From Lagopus muta (Eukaryota; Chordata; Aves; Galliformes; Phasianidae), in the NCBI RefSeq assembly GCF_023343835.1, contig NC_064466.1, positions 558,001-622,000 on the forward strand: a DNA stretch of 64,000 bases, read 5' to 3'. This document shows, piece by piece, positions 52,261 to 64,000 of this stretch. Below the pieces are notes generated by a model. The model did no database searches, had not been told where the DNA came from, and was given only the letters and a program-made list of their open reading frames with translations. The position numbers and the translations under genes were made by a program. How positions within the stretch are numbered: position 1 is the first letter of the stretch; each line of letters starts with the position of its first letter.

Positions 52261-55200
52261 CTTGGTGAAGGTGGTCACCTAGCAAGTAAGGTGAAGAAAA
52301 TGTGGTGACATTTAATGCCTTTTCTTTTGTTTTTCCTGGTTCTTAACAGATCAGACAGATCTTTGGCTGCCTTGCCCACTCTCATCCTTTTCTTCTAATT
52401 TCTGCAACCTCACTATTGCGTGAGATCTGGCTTGTCCACTTCCCTCTTATCTGCTCCGCCTCCCATTTGTGCAGTCCATCTCATGCTGTTGGTTCTTCTT
52501 GTGCCTTTTCTCCAGTGCTTTTTTTCTTGCTCTTTAACTCTCCTGGGTTTGCTTTCTTAGTCTTGTGTGTGTGCTTTCCTTTCCTCTTGCCTGCGTACAC
52601 TTTCCCTTTCTTGCACATGCTTCTTTTCCCATGGGAAGGGGCTGTTTGTCAGGGAGCATAGGGGTGGGATAAGGGATAAAAACGGCTTTAAACTAAGCAA
52701 GAAGAGACATAAAATACAAATACAGAATAAATTTTTGCTGTGTTGAATGTGTGTGATTTTGCTCAACTGCATATGCCACTTGCATGTCTCACTTGCTCAT
52801 GTTCCCTGTCTGTAAGAGTTCTTCTGTGATGCTGTACTTCTCTTTTTGTTCTTTATGCATGAATCGCATCTCTCTTCTGCATGTGTTTTTTTTCTCTGTA
52901 CCTCTCATTTTCCTTCACTCCCTTTTGTACGTATCTTGGGCTTCCCTCACTGTCTTTGGAGTTCTTGGCACACTTCCCCTCTTCTCTCATGCTTATGTTT
53001 GCTCTCTTGGTTTGGCTTTCCCTCTCTGTCAACACTTTTCCCCTCTCTCATTTTTTGCACGCTCTCCCTTTTTTTCCTAACATGGCTTGCCTTTGTAGCT
53101 TCCCTTATTCACAGACACAGCCTCCCTCTCTCTTCTAACTCTCTTGTGCTCCTTTCCTTCTCACAGCCTCAAGTTTTCCTCTCTCTTGCACACACACTTT
53201 CCATCTCTTTGCACTGCATGCTTCCTCTCTCTCACGGGCAGGTTTCCACCCTTCATGCAAACCCCTCACTCTTTCACTTCTGTTTATGTGTTCTGACTTT
53301 TCTTCTCATGCAGCCCCTTCCCTTTCTTGCTTGTGTTGTCCTGCGTATAGTCCCTCTTTCTTGCACTCATTCCCTTCCTCCTTAGTGAACTTTCCCTTGC
53401 CCCAGACTTGCATGATAACCCTCTCATACATGCTTTTCTTCTCTTGCTGCAGTTTCTTACCCTCAAGCTTCCATGTCCTCTTTTACACGCTTTCTCTCAT
53501 GCACTTTTCCCCTTTGTTCTGCTGGGTTTCCCTCTGTCGCACGCATCCCCTTTCTCCTGTGGGTTCTCCCATTTCACTTCCGCTCTCAGGCGCCTTTTCA
53601 TCCTCATGCTTTTCTCTTCCCTCTCGTGCCTGTTCCCCCACCTTCACTGCATTCCTTCAGCCACGTGCTTTCCCCCTGTAGTGCAGCTTCTCTCCATGAT
53701 GGAAGGAGAGGATGCTCTTCCTCTTTAACTGCCTCATACCATTTTTCTCTGGTGCTTGCTCTTCCTCCTCCCTCATGGACTTCTCCCTCCCTCTTGCTTA
53801 GTCTTTTCCTCCCCCCTCCATGCTCAGTCTTTGCTGTCTCTTGCGTACTTGCCATCTCTTGCACACTAGCACTGTCTTGCATGCTTGCTCTCCTGTGCAC
53901 TTTTCTGTCACAATTTTTCTCTTTTGTGTGTGCAAACCATCTTCTTCTTTCATCCATTCTCTCTCCCATGGCTTATATCCTTTTCCTGTGCCTTTTCTCT
54001 TTCTTGCATGATTTCCTTGCGCTGACACTTTTCCTTTTGCTCATTTCTCGTGCACTCATTCTCTCTCACATGGACGTTCCCGCATGCCCTCCTCTCTTAC
54101 TCTCCCATTCATGCACTTCCCTGTTCTCCCTGTGCCTCGCTCTTCCTCTTTCTCTGTGTGCCATCACCCAGTTAGTTTTGCTCTCTGTGTGTGTATGCCC
54201 TAAGTCCATCTCATGCCCATTCACCTTCTCACAAGTGCAGGCTTCCTTTCCCATTCCTGTGACATTGTCCCTGTCTGTTGTCCTTTACCTTTCTCTCTCT
54301 GGCAGTTTCACCCCCTGCCTTCTGTTTCTTTCTGCATTCAGTTGATCCCTTGCCTGTTTTCTTGCCTCTCCATTTTCCCTGTTTCTCACATGCATTTTTC
54401 TCCCTCCTTTTGCTTTGACTGCCTTGCACTTTCCTTTCTGTGCACTCCTACTTATCACCCATTTTACACACTTTATCTCAGGCTTTGTCTGCATATTGTT
54501 TTTACCCTCTTGCATGCACTTTCTTGCATGCTTTCCTTCTCTCTCTTGCATGTGCTGTTGTCACCTCTTTCTCATGTCTGCTTGCCTTCTAGACTGCATG
54601 CAGTTTCCCTCACTTCCATGCTTCTCCTCCTTCTCTTAGAAGGAACAAGAAGGAAATCTTTTTCTCTCTGTCATGCATACACAGTCCCTGTCTCTTTCAG
54701 GCTCCTTTCCTTTCTCTCTGTCATGTTCTTTCCATTTGTCTTGCTTTGGGGCCCTCCCCTTTTCTCATGTGCTTACATGCTCTCTCTTGCTCTCTAGAGC
54801 TTTCCCTAAGCAGGACCACTTCTTCCCTTTGAGCTTTTACTGCTGAGTGTGTCGTACAGCACAGAATGTTCCTTTGGTCAGTCTGGGCCGGCTGTTCTGG
54901 CTTTGCCTTCCCCAACTTCTTGTGCACTCCTGCAGTCCCTGGCTGAGGGGCAGCATGTGAAACATAGGAAACCTGATGTTGTGCAACCTCTGAACAAGAG
55001 TTTAAACACTGACATAATATCAATGCTTTTTAGTCATAAATTCAAAACAGCGTATGAGCTATGAGGAGTTCACTCCACCCCAGCCAGAGCCAGCCTACCC
55101 TCACTGTTAAGCTTTTTCTCTCAGGACCTTGCATGTACGTTTCCCTTCTCTTGCATGCTTTTTCACACCACCTTGTTCTCTCTCTCTTACAGGTTTCTCA

Positions 55201-56627
55201 GTTGTCCCTTTTTCTCTCTACTTCTTTCTTGAGTTCTGGGGCTTCTCTTTTACTTGCATGCACTTCTTTCTCCCTCTACTAGCTGTTTCCCTCTTTTTCC
55301 CTACTAGCTCTTTCCCTCTCTTGCATGCTTTTGCTTATGCATTTGCTTTTCCTTTGCCTCACACTCTCTTAGCCATTCATTCTCTCTGCCATGATCCCCT
55401 GCTCACTTGTGCTCTTTCCCATTCCCTGCTTTTTCCATGCTCTTGCTATTATTCCTCCTATTGACCCCTTGCTGTGTTTCCCTCCCCATCGCTGTCTCTC
55501 CTAATCATCCTTTCCTGGACTCACTTCCCTTCTTTCCTGTCCTTTCTCATCCCTTCCTCGCTGTCCCTACCACTGCCTTCTGCCCCCTGTTCTTTTTGCT
55601 CTTCTTTCCCCTCAGTTTCCACCATTCATGCTCTTAATCTGTCTCCCCTCTTGTTCCTCCTTTCCTGTCATGTTGAATTTGTCCTACTGTGTCTCTTTAC
55701 CTCTTGCTCGGTCTTTTCACTTGGCCTTTTTGCTTTTGCCTTCTTCCCTTACCTCACTTTCTGCCACTCATGTCTATGTGTGCTGTTCCCATCTCCCTCT
55801 CATTTCTTGTTTGCTTGCTGTCTTGCCTTTGCTTTTATTTCCACGTGCCTGACACTATTTGCTTTTTCCCCCTCTCAGCCACACATTGCTTTCTTTAGTC
55901 TGCTTCTGTTTTGGTCTTTGCCTCAGTGCTGTCAGTGCTCCTTTCCAAACTTCTTTTCTTGCTTACTCTTCTCTATTTTTTACCTTGCTCATTCATTCTT
56001 TCTGCATCTTTTCTCTTTTTCCTCATATTTTCCTATGTCCTCTTGTTTGCCTTCTGTCCCTTTTCTCCTTCCCTGCACTTCTTGCTTCATGCCTGCCTTC
56101 CCCTTTCCTTCTTTGCTCCTTGCTTGCCTTTCCCTTGCTTCTTTCTGCTCTCCACCTTTGTCTCTTCGCTCACTCACAACCATTTCTCTCCCTTCCCACT
56201 CACTCTCCCAATCCATCCCTCCTTCATGCTCTTCCCTTTGTCCCTCTCCACACTCCTCTGCCCGCCGTGCTTCTTTCCTTTTTCTTTCCTCTTTCTCTTT
56301 TCTCTGCTCTCCTATCTCCCCCTCTGCTATTTCCCCTATGTCCTCTCTTTTCTCTCTCACTATCTCTCCATACTGCCTCTCCCCCTCCTGCCATTGCACA
56401 GGCTTCTCTCTCCTCTCTCTCACTTCCACAGCCTCCCTCCCTGGTACATGCAGTTCCCTCCATGCACATTCTCTTTTCCTCCCCTTTTCCTCCTCTCCTG
56501 CTCTGTGCTGTTCCCTCTGACAGCTGTTCAGAGCTGTTTCTTGTTCCCTCACTCTTCCCTTCTGCTCACTCCATTTCCCTGCTATCACTCTTATTCCTTC
56601 TGTCCCCGTTTGTTTTTCCTTCTGTCC

Positions 56628-59600
56628 AACCCAACCATTTCAATGGTTCCGCGGTTCTGTGACCTTTAAGTTCAGGTCCAAGCCAACCATTTCTAGGGTT
56701 CCATGGTTCTGTGACCTTTAAGGACCATTCCAACCCTAGCAGTTCTGGGGTTCAATGGTTCTGTGACACTTATGGACCATTCCAACCCAACCAGTTCTAC
56801 TGTTCCGTGGTTCTGTGACCCTTAAGGTCCATTCCAACCCAACTAGTTCTAGTGTTCCGTGGTTCTGTGACCTTTAAGATCAGTTCCAACCCAAGCTGTT
56901 CTAGCATTCCATGGTTCTGTGACCTTTAAGGACCATTCCAACGCAACCAGTTCTAGTGTTCCATGGTTCTGTGACCTTTAAGTTCCATTCCAACCCAACC
57001 AGTTCTAGTGTTCCGTGGTTCTGTGACCTTTAAGGTCCATTCCAACGCAACCAGTTCTAGTGTTCCATGGTTCTGTGACCTTGAAGTTCCATTCCAACAC
57101 AAGCAGTTCTAGCGTTCCATGGTTCTGTGACCTTTAAGTTCCATTCCAACCCAAGCAGTTTTGGGGTTCCATGGTTCTGTGACCTTTAAGGACGATTCCA
57201 ACGCAACCAGTTCTAGGGTTCAGTGGTTCTGTGACCTTCAAGGACCATTCCATCCCAAGCAGTTCTGGGGTTCCATGGTTCTGTGACCTTTAAGTTCAGG
57301 TCCAACCCAACCATTTCTAGGGTTCCATGCTTCTGTGACCTTTAAGGACTATTCCAACCCAACCAGTTCAAGGGTTCCATGGTTCTGTGATCTTTAAGGA
57401 CCATTCCAACCCAACCACTTCTGGGGTTCAATGGTTCTGTGACACTTGTGGACCATTCCAATCCAACCGGTTCTAGGGTTGTATAGTTCTGTGACCTTTA
57501 AGGACCATTCCAACCCAACATTTTCTAGTATTCCATGGTTCTGTGACCTTTAAGGACCATTCCTTTCCAACCAGTTCTGGAGTTCCATGGTTCTGTGACC
57601 TTTAAGGACCATTCCAACCCAACCATTTCTAGGGTTCCATGGTTCTGTGACCTTTAAGTTCCATTCCAACCCAAGCAGTTTTGGGGTTCCATGGTTCTGT
57701 GACCTTTAAGGACCATTCCAACCCAACCAGTTCTTGGTTTCCATGGTTCTGTGACCTATAAGATCAGTTCCAACCCAAGCAGTTCTAGGGTTCCATCGTT
57801 CTGTGACCTTTAAGTTCCATTCCAACTCAACCAGTTCTAGTGTTCCGTGGTTCTGTGGCCTTCAAGGACCATTCCAACCCAACCTTTTCTAGTGTTCCAT
57901 GGTTCTGTGACCTTTAAGGACCATTCCAACCCAGCCAGTTCTAGGTTTTCATGGTTCTCTGACCTTTTAGGACCATTCCAACGCAACCATTTCTAAGGTT
58001 TCATGGTTCTGTGACCTTCAAGGACCATTCCAACCCAACCTTTTCTAGTGTTCTATGGTTCTGGGACCTTTAAGGACCATTCCATCCCAACCAATTCTGG
58101 GGTTCCATGATTCTGTGACCTTTAAGGACCATTCCAACCCAACCAGTTCTGGGGTTCCATGGTTCTGTGACCTTTAAGGACCATTCCAACCCAACCAGTT
58201 TTAGTGTTCCACGGTTCTGTGACTTTTAAGTTCCATTACAACCCAACCAGTTCTAGTGTTCCGTGGTTCTGTGACCATTAAGGACCATTCCAACCCAGCC
58301 AGTACTAGGGTTTCATGGTTCTGTGACCTTTTAGGACCATTCCAACCCACCCAGTTCTAGTGTTCCATGGTTCTGTGACACTTTAAAACCATTCCAAGCC
58401 AACCAGTTCTGGGGTTCCATGGTTCTGTGACCTTTAAGATCAGTTCCAACCCATGCAGTTCTGGGGTTCCATGGTTCTGTGACCTTTAAGGACCATTCCA
58501 TCCCAAGCAGTTCTAGGTTTCCATGGTTCTGTGTCCTTTAAGATCAGTTCCAACCCAAGCTGTTCTAGGGTTCCAATGTTCTGTGACCTTTAAGGAAAAT
58601 TCCAACCCTAGCAGTTCTGGGGTTCCATGGTTCTGTGACCTTTAAGTTACATTCCAACCAAGCAGTTCTAGTATTCCGTGGTTCTGTGACCTTCACGGAC
58701 CTTTCCAACGCTAGCAGTTCTGGGGCTCCATGGTTCTGTGGCCTTCAAGGACCATTCCAACCCAACCTTTTCTAGTGTTCTATGGTTCTGTGACCTTTAA
58801 GGACCATTCCAAACCAGCCAGTTCTAGGGTTTCATAGTTCTGTGACCTTTAACGACCATTCCAACCCTACAAGTTCTGGTGTTCCATGGTTCTGTGACCT
58901 TTAAGGACCATTCCAACCCTACAAGTTCTGGGGTTCCATGGTTCTGTGAACTTTAAGGACAATTCCATCCCAACCAGTTCTGGGTTTCCATGGTTCTGGG
59001 AATTTTAAGGACCATTCCATCCCAACCATTTCTAGGGTTCCATGCTTCTGTGACCTTCGGGGACCATTCCAACCCTAGCAGTTCTGGGGTTCCATGGTTC
59101 TATGACCTTAAGTTCCATTCCAACACAAGCAGTTCTAGGGTTCCATGGTTCTCTGACCTTTAAGGACCATTTCAAGCCTCGCATTTCTGGGGTTCCGTGG
59201 TTCTGTGACCTTTAAGTTCCATTACAACCCAACCTTTTCTAGTGTTCCATGGTTCTGTGACCTTTCAGGACCATTCCTTCCCAACCTCTTCTAGTGTTCT
59301 ATGGTTCTGTGACCTTTAAGGACCATTCCATCCCAACCAATTCTGGGGTTCCATGATTCTGTGACCTTTAAGGACCATTCCATAACAACCAGTTCTGCGG
59401 TACCATGTTTCTGTGACCTTTAAGTATCATTCCAAAGCAAGCAATTCTGGGGTTCCATGGTTCTATGACCTTTAAGGACCATTCCAACCCAACCATTTCT
59501 AGGGTTCCATGGTTCTGTGACCTTTAAAGACCATTCCAACCCAACCAGTTCTAGGGTTCCATGGTTCTGTGACCTTTAAGTTCCATTCCAACCCAACCAG

Positions 59601-62600
59601 TTCTAGTGTTCCGTGGTTCTGTGACACTTTAGGACCATTCCATCCCAACCTTTTCTAGTGTTCCATGGTTCTGTGACCTTTAAGGACCATTCCAACCCAG
59701 CCAGTTCTAGGGTTTCATGGTTCTGTGACCTTTTAGGACCATTCCAACCCAACCAGTTCTAGGGTTCCATGGTTCTGTGACACTTTAGGACCATTCCAAG
59801 CCAACCAGTTCTGGTATTCCATGGTTCTGTGACCTTTAAGATCAGTTCCAACTCAAGCTGTTCTAGGGTTCCATGGTTCTGTGACCTTTAAGGACCATTC
59901 CATCCAAACCTTTTCTAGTGTTCCATGGTTCTGTGACGTTTAAGGACCATTCCAACCCAAGCAGTTCTGGGGTTCCATGGTTCTGTGACCTTTAAGGACC
60001 ATTCCAACCCAACCAGTTCTGGGGTTCCGTGGTTCTGTGACCTTTAAGGTCCATTCCAACCCAACCATTTCTAGTGTTCCATGGTTCTGTGACCTTTAAG
60101 GACCATTCCATCCCAACCTCTTCTAGTGTTCCATGGTTCTGTGACCTTTAAGGACCATTCCAACCCAACCAGTTTTTGGGTTCCATCGTTCTGTGACCTT
60201 TATGTTCCAATCCAACCCAACCAGTTCTAGTGTTCCATGGTTCTGTGGCCTTCAAGGACCATTCGAACCCAACCTTTTCTAGTGTTCTATGGTTCTGTGA
60301 CCTTCAAGGACCATTCCAACCCAGCCAGTTCTAGGGTTTCATAGTTCTGTGACCTTTAAGGACCATTCCAACCCTACAAGTTCTGGGGTTCCATGGTTCT
60401 GTGAACTTTAAGGACCATTCCATCCCAACCAATTCTGGGGTTCCATGATTCTGTGACCTTTAAGGACCATTCCACAACAACCAGTTCTGCGGTACCATGT
60501 TTCTGTGACCTTTAAGTATCATTCCAAAGCAAGCAATTCTGGGGTTCCATGGTTCTATGACCTTTAAGGACCATTCCAACCCAACCATTTCTAGGATTCC
60601 ATGGTTTTGTGACCTTTAAGGACCATTCCAACCCAACCAGTTCTAGGGTTCCATGGTTCTGTGACCTTTAAGTTCCATTCCAACCCAACCAGTTCTAGTG
60701 TTCCGTAGTTCTGTGACCTTTAAGGTCCATTCCAACCCAACCTTTTCTAGTGTTCCATGGTTCTGTGGCCTTTAAGGACCATTCCAACCCAGCCAGTTCT
60801 AGGGTTTCATGGTTCTCTGACACTTTAGGACCATTCCCAGCCAACCAGTTCTGGGATTCCATGGTTCTGTGACCTTTAAGATCAGTTCCAACTCAAGCTG
60901 TTCTAGGGTTCCATGGTTCTGTGACCTTTAAGGACCATTCCATCCCAACCTTTTCTAGTGTTCCATGGTTCTGTGACCTTTAAGGACCTTTCCAACCCAA
61001 CCAGTTCTAGTGTTCCGTGGTTCTGTGACCTTTAAGGACAATTCCAACCCAACCTTTTCTAGTGTTCCATGGTTCTGTGACCTTTAAGGACCATTCCAAC
61101 CCAACCAGTTTTAGTGTTCCACGGTTCTGTTATCTTTAAGCAACATTCCAAGCCAACCATTTCTGGTGTTCCATGGTTCTGTGACCTTCAAGGACCATTC
61201 CAACCCAAGCAGTTCTGGGGTTCCATGGTTCTGTGACCTTTAAGTTCAGGTCCAACTCAACCATTTCTATGGTTTTGCGGTTCTGTGTCCTTTAAGATCA
61301 GTTCCAACCCAAGCTGTTCTAGTGTTCCATGGTTCTGTGACCTTTAAGGACCATTCCAACGCAACCAGTTCTAGTGTTCCATGGTTCTGTGACCTTTAAG
61401 TTCCATTCCAACCCAACCAGTTCTAGTGTTCCGTGGTTCTGTGACCTTCAAGGATCATTCCAACCCAACCTTTTCTAGTGTTCTATGGTTCTGTGACCTT
61501 TAAGGACCATTCCAGCCCAAGCAGTTCTGGGGTTCCATGGTTCTGTGATCTTTAAATTCCATTACAACCCAACCAGTTGTAGGGTTCCATGGTTCTGTGA
61601 CCTTTAAGGACCATTCCATCCCAACCTTTTCTAGTGTTCCATGGTTCTGTGACCTTTCAGGACCATTCCAACCCAACCAGTTCTTGGGTTCCATCGTTCT
61701 GTGACCTTTTAAGTTCCAATCCAACCCTACCAGTTCTAGTGTTCCATGGTTCTGTGAACTTCAAGGACCATTCCAAGCCAACCATTTCTAGGGTTCCATG
61801 GTTCTGTGGCCTTCAAGGACCATTCCAACCCAACCTTTTCTAGTGTTCTATGGTTCTGTGACCTTTAAGGACCATTCCAACCCTACAAGTTCTGGGGTTC
61901 CATGGTTCTGTGACCTTTAACGACCATTCCAACCCTAGAAGTTCTGGTTTTCCATGGTTCTGTGACCTTGAAGGACTATTCCAACCCTACAAGTTCTGGG
62001 GTTCCATGGTTCTGTGAACTTTAAGGACAATTCCATCCCAACCAGTTCTGGGTTTCCATGGTTCTGGGAATTTTAAGGACCATTCCATCCCAACCATTTC
62101 TAGGGTTCCATGCTTCTGTGACCTTCGGGGACCATTCCAACCCTAGCAGTTCTGGGGTTCCATGGTTCTATGACCTTAAGTTCCATTCCAACACAAGCAG
62201 TTCTAGGGTTCCATGGTTCTCTGACCTTTAAGGACCATTTCAAGCCACGCATTTCTGGGGTTCCGTGGTTCTGTGACCTTTAAGTTCCATTCCAACCCAA
62301 CCTTTTCTAGTGTTCCATGGTTCTGTGACCTTTAAGGACCATTCCTTCCCCACCTTTTCTAGTGTTCTATGGTTCTGTGACCTTTAAGGACCATTCCATC
62401 CCAACCAATTCTGGGGTTCCATGATTCTGTGACCTTTAAGGACCATTCCATAACAACCAGTTCTGCGGTACCATGTTTCTGTGACCTTTAAGTATCATTC
62501 CAAAGCAAGCAATTCTGGGGTTCCATGCTTCTATGACCTTTAAGGACCATTCCAACCCAACGATTTCTAGGGTTCCATGGTTCTGTGACCTTTAAGGACC

Positions 62601-64000
62601 ATTCCAACCCAACCAATTCTAGGGTTCCATGGTTCTGTGACCTTTAAGTTCCATTCCAACCCAACCAGTTCTAGTGTTCCGTGGTTCTGTGACCTTTAAG
62701 GACCATTCCTTCCCAACCTTTTCTAGTGTTCTATGGTTCTGTGACCTTTAAGGACCATTCCATCCCAACCTTTTCTAGTGTTCCATGGTTCTGTGACCTT
62801 TAAGGACCTTTCTATAGCAACCAGTTCTGCGGTACCATGTTTCTGTGACCTTTAAGTATCATTCCAAAGCAAGCAATTCTGGGGTTCCATGGTTCTATGA
62901 CCTTTAAGGACCATTCCAACCCAACCATTTCTAGGGTTCCATGGTTCTGTGACCTTTAAGTTCCATTCCAACCCAACCAGTTCTAGTGTTCCGTAGTTCT
63001 GTGACCTTTAAGGTCCATTCCAACCCAACCTTTTCTAGTGTTCCATGGTTCTGTGGCCTTTAAGGACCATTCCAACCCAGCCAGTTCTAGGGTTTCATGG
63101 TTCTCTGACCTTTTAGGACCATTCCAACCCACCCAGTTCTAGTGTTCCATGGTTCTGTGACACTTTAGGACCATTCCAAGCCAACCAGTTCTGGGATTCC
63201 ATGGTTCTGTGTCCTTTAAGATCAGTTCCAATCCAAGCTGTTCTAGGGTTCCATGGTTCTGTGACCTTTAAGGACCATTCCATCCCAACCTTTTCTAGTG
63301 TTCCATGGTTCTGTGACCTTTAAGGACCTTTCCAACCCAACCAGTTCTAGTGTTCCGTGGTTCTGTGACCTTTAAGGACCATTCCAACCCAACCAGTTTT
63401 AGTGTTCCACGGTTCTGTGATCTTTAAGGAACATTCCAATCCAACCAGTTCTGGGGTTCCATGGTTCTGTGACACTTTAGGACCATTCCATGCCAACCAT
63501 TTCTGGGGTTCCATGGTTCTGTGACCTTCAAGGACCATTCCAACCCAAGCAGTTCTGGGGTTCCATGGTTCTGTGACCTTTAAGTTCAGGTCCAACCCAA
63601 CCATTTCTATGGTTTTGCGGTTCTGTGTCCTTTAAGATCAGTTCCAACCCAAGCTGTTCTAGTGTTCCATGGTTCTGTGACCTTTAAGGACCATTCCAAC
63701 GCAACCAGTTCTAGTGTTCCGTGGTTCTGTGACCTTTAAGGTCCATTCCAACCCAAGCGGTTCTAGTGTTCCGTGGTTCTGTGACCTTTAAGGACCATTC
63801 CAGCCCAAGCAGTTCTGGGGTTCCGTGGTTCTGTGATCTTTAAATTCCATTACAACCCAACCAGTTGTAGCGTTCCATGGTTCTGTGACCTTTAAGGACC
63901 ATTCCATCCCAACCTTTTCTAGTGTTCCATGGTTCTGTGACCTTTAAGGACCATTCCAACCCAACCAGTTCTTGGGTTCCATCGTTCTGTGACCTTTTAA
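56628..64000 (+). repeat. 52-bp satellite derived from the CR1 3' tail, about 140 copies
   Basis: The consensus monomer runs TTCCATGGTTCTGTGACC, TTTAAGGACCATTCC, AACCCAACCAGTTCTAG(T/G)G and repeats every 52 bases to the window edge. It matches, in order, the end of a CR1: GATCTTTAAGGTCCCTTCC, AACCCAAACC, ATTCTATGATTC, TATGAT. Variation falls at fixed points (TTTAAG/TTCAAG, ACCAGTTCT/ACCTTTTCT, GGGTT/GTGTT), so distinct monomer types recur. No coding capacity. The array continues beyond the window. Confidence 0.95.

Larger units (their letters stand above)
50200..56625. repeat. 6.4-kb pyrimidine-rich repeat tract
   Basis: The plus strand is mostly C and T with recurring variants of TTTCCCTCTCTTGCATGC, CTCTTGCACTTTCCC and GCTTTCCTTCTC. 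The spacing is irregular, near 20-30 bases, so it looks like an old, drifted tandem array. TGC/ATGC steps every 20-30 bases give periodic purines. Most ORFs of up to about 350 codons here are composition artefacts. Embedded CR1 pieces are listed separately. Confidence 0.85.

Noticed and set aside
50484-56669. Many long ORFs in the pyrimidine tract, some with hydrophobic stretches resembling membrane helices
   Set aside because: Composition artefacts. All three frames are open at once and hydrophobicity follows from CTT/TTC codons.
56628-64000. Identity with the published 41-bp galliform satellites (CNM/PO41 type)
   Set aside because: The period here is 52 bases and the sequence follows the CR1 tail, so I treat it as a different repeat.

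Overview
The window looks like bird nuclear DNA, most likely a galliform such as chicken. The basis is several CR1 LINEs ending in the octamer tail (ATTCTATG/ATTCTGTG)n, avian-type long terminal repeat elements, small introns with GC-rich tandem repeats, and spliced genes rather than operons. About two thirds is repeat, which would fit a microchromosome or another repeat-rich, GC-rich region. Assembly and chromosome cannot be fixed from sequence alone.

Layout. 1-3.6 kb: exon-like pieces of an unidentified minus-strand gene, one with a membrane segment. 3.6-7.3 kb: a 28-bp tandem repeat, pyrimidine tracts, a (CCTCT)n microsatellite and a minus-strand solo LTR. 7.3-14.8 kb: CR1 pieces, including a full-length CR1 (about 9746-14603) with both ORFs open, nested in an older CR1. 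15-16.8 kb: CpG-rich promoter-like DNA with CCAAT boxes and two perfect CREs. 18.8-20.5 kb: a compound repeat alternating CR1 tails and decamer blocks. 20.8-27.7 kb: a 21-exon maestro-HEAT-like (MROH family) gene whose exon phases all join, giving 963 residues. 28-31 kb: a putative terminal exon, a second solo LTR and a local duplication.

31.0-37.8 kb: a damaged env-less endogenous retrovirus (ERV-1) carrying a CR1 insertion. 38-41 kb: further minus-strand exon-like pieces and one decayed coiled-coil exon. 41.4-43.6 kb: a degenerate LTR with a G-rich minisatellite, then an old CR1. 44.0-50.0 kb: a young relative of ERV-1 (ERV-2), with 5-bp target duplications, LTRs that differ at one visible site, and open gag and pro-pol. 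50.2-56.6 kb: a 6.4-kb pyrimidine-rich tract with CR1 scraps. 56.6 kb to the end: about 140 copies of a 52-bp satellite that aligns to the CR1 3' tail.

The main theme is CR1: as an apparently competent element, as an insertion in an ERV, as a unit in a compound repeat, and as the probable parent of a satellite. The host gene models are independent of it. Only the MROH-like gene can be assigned to a family with confidence.
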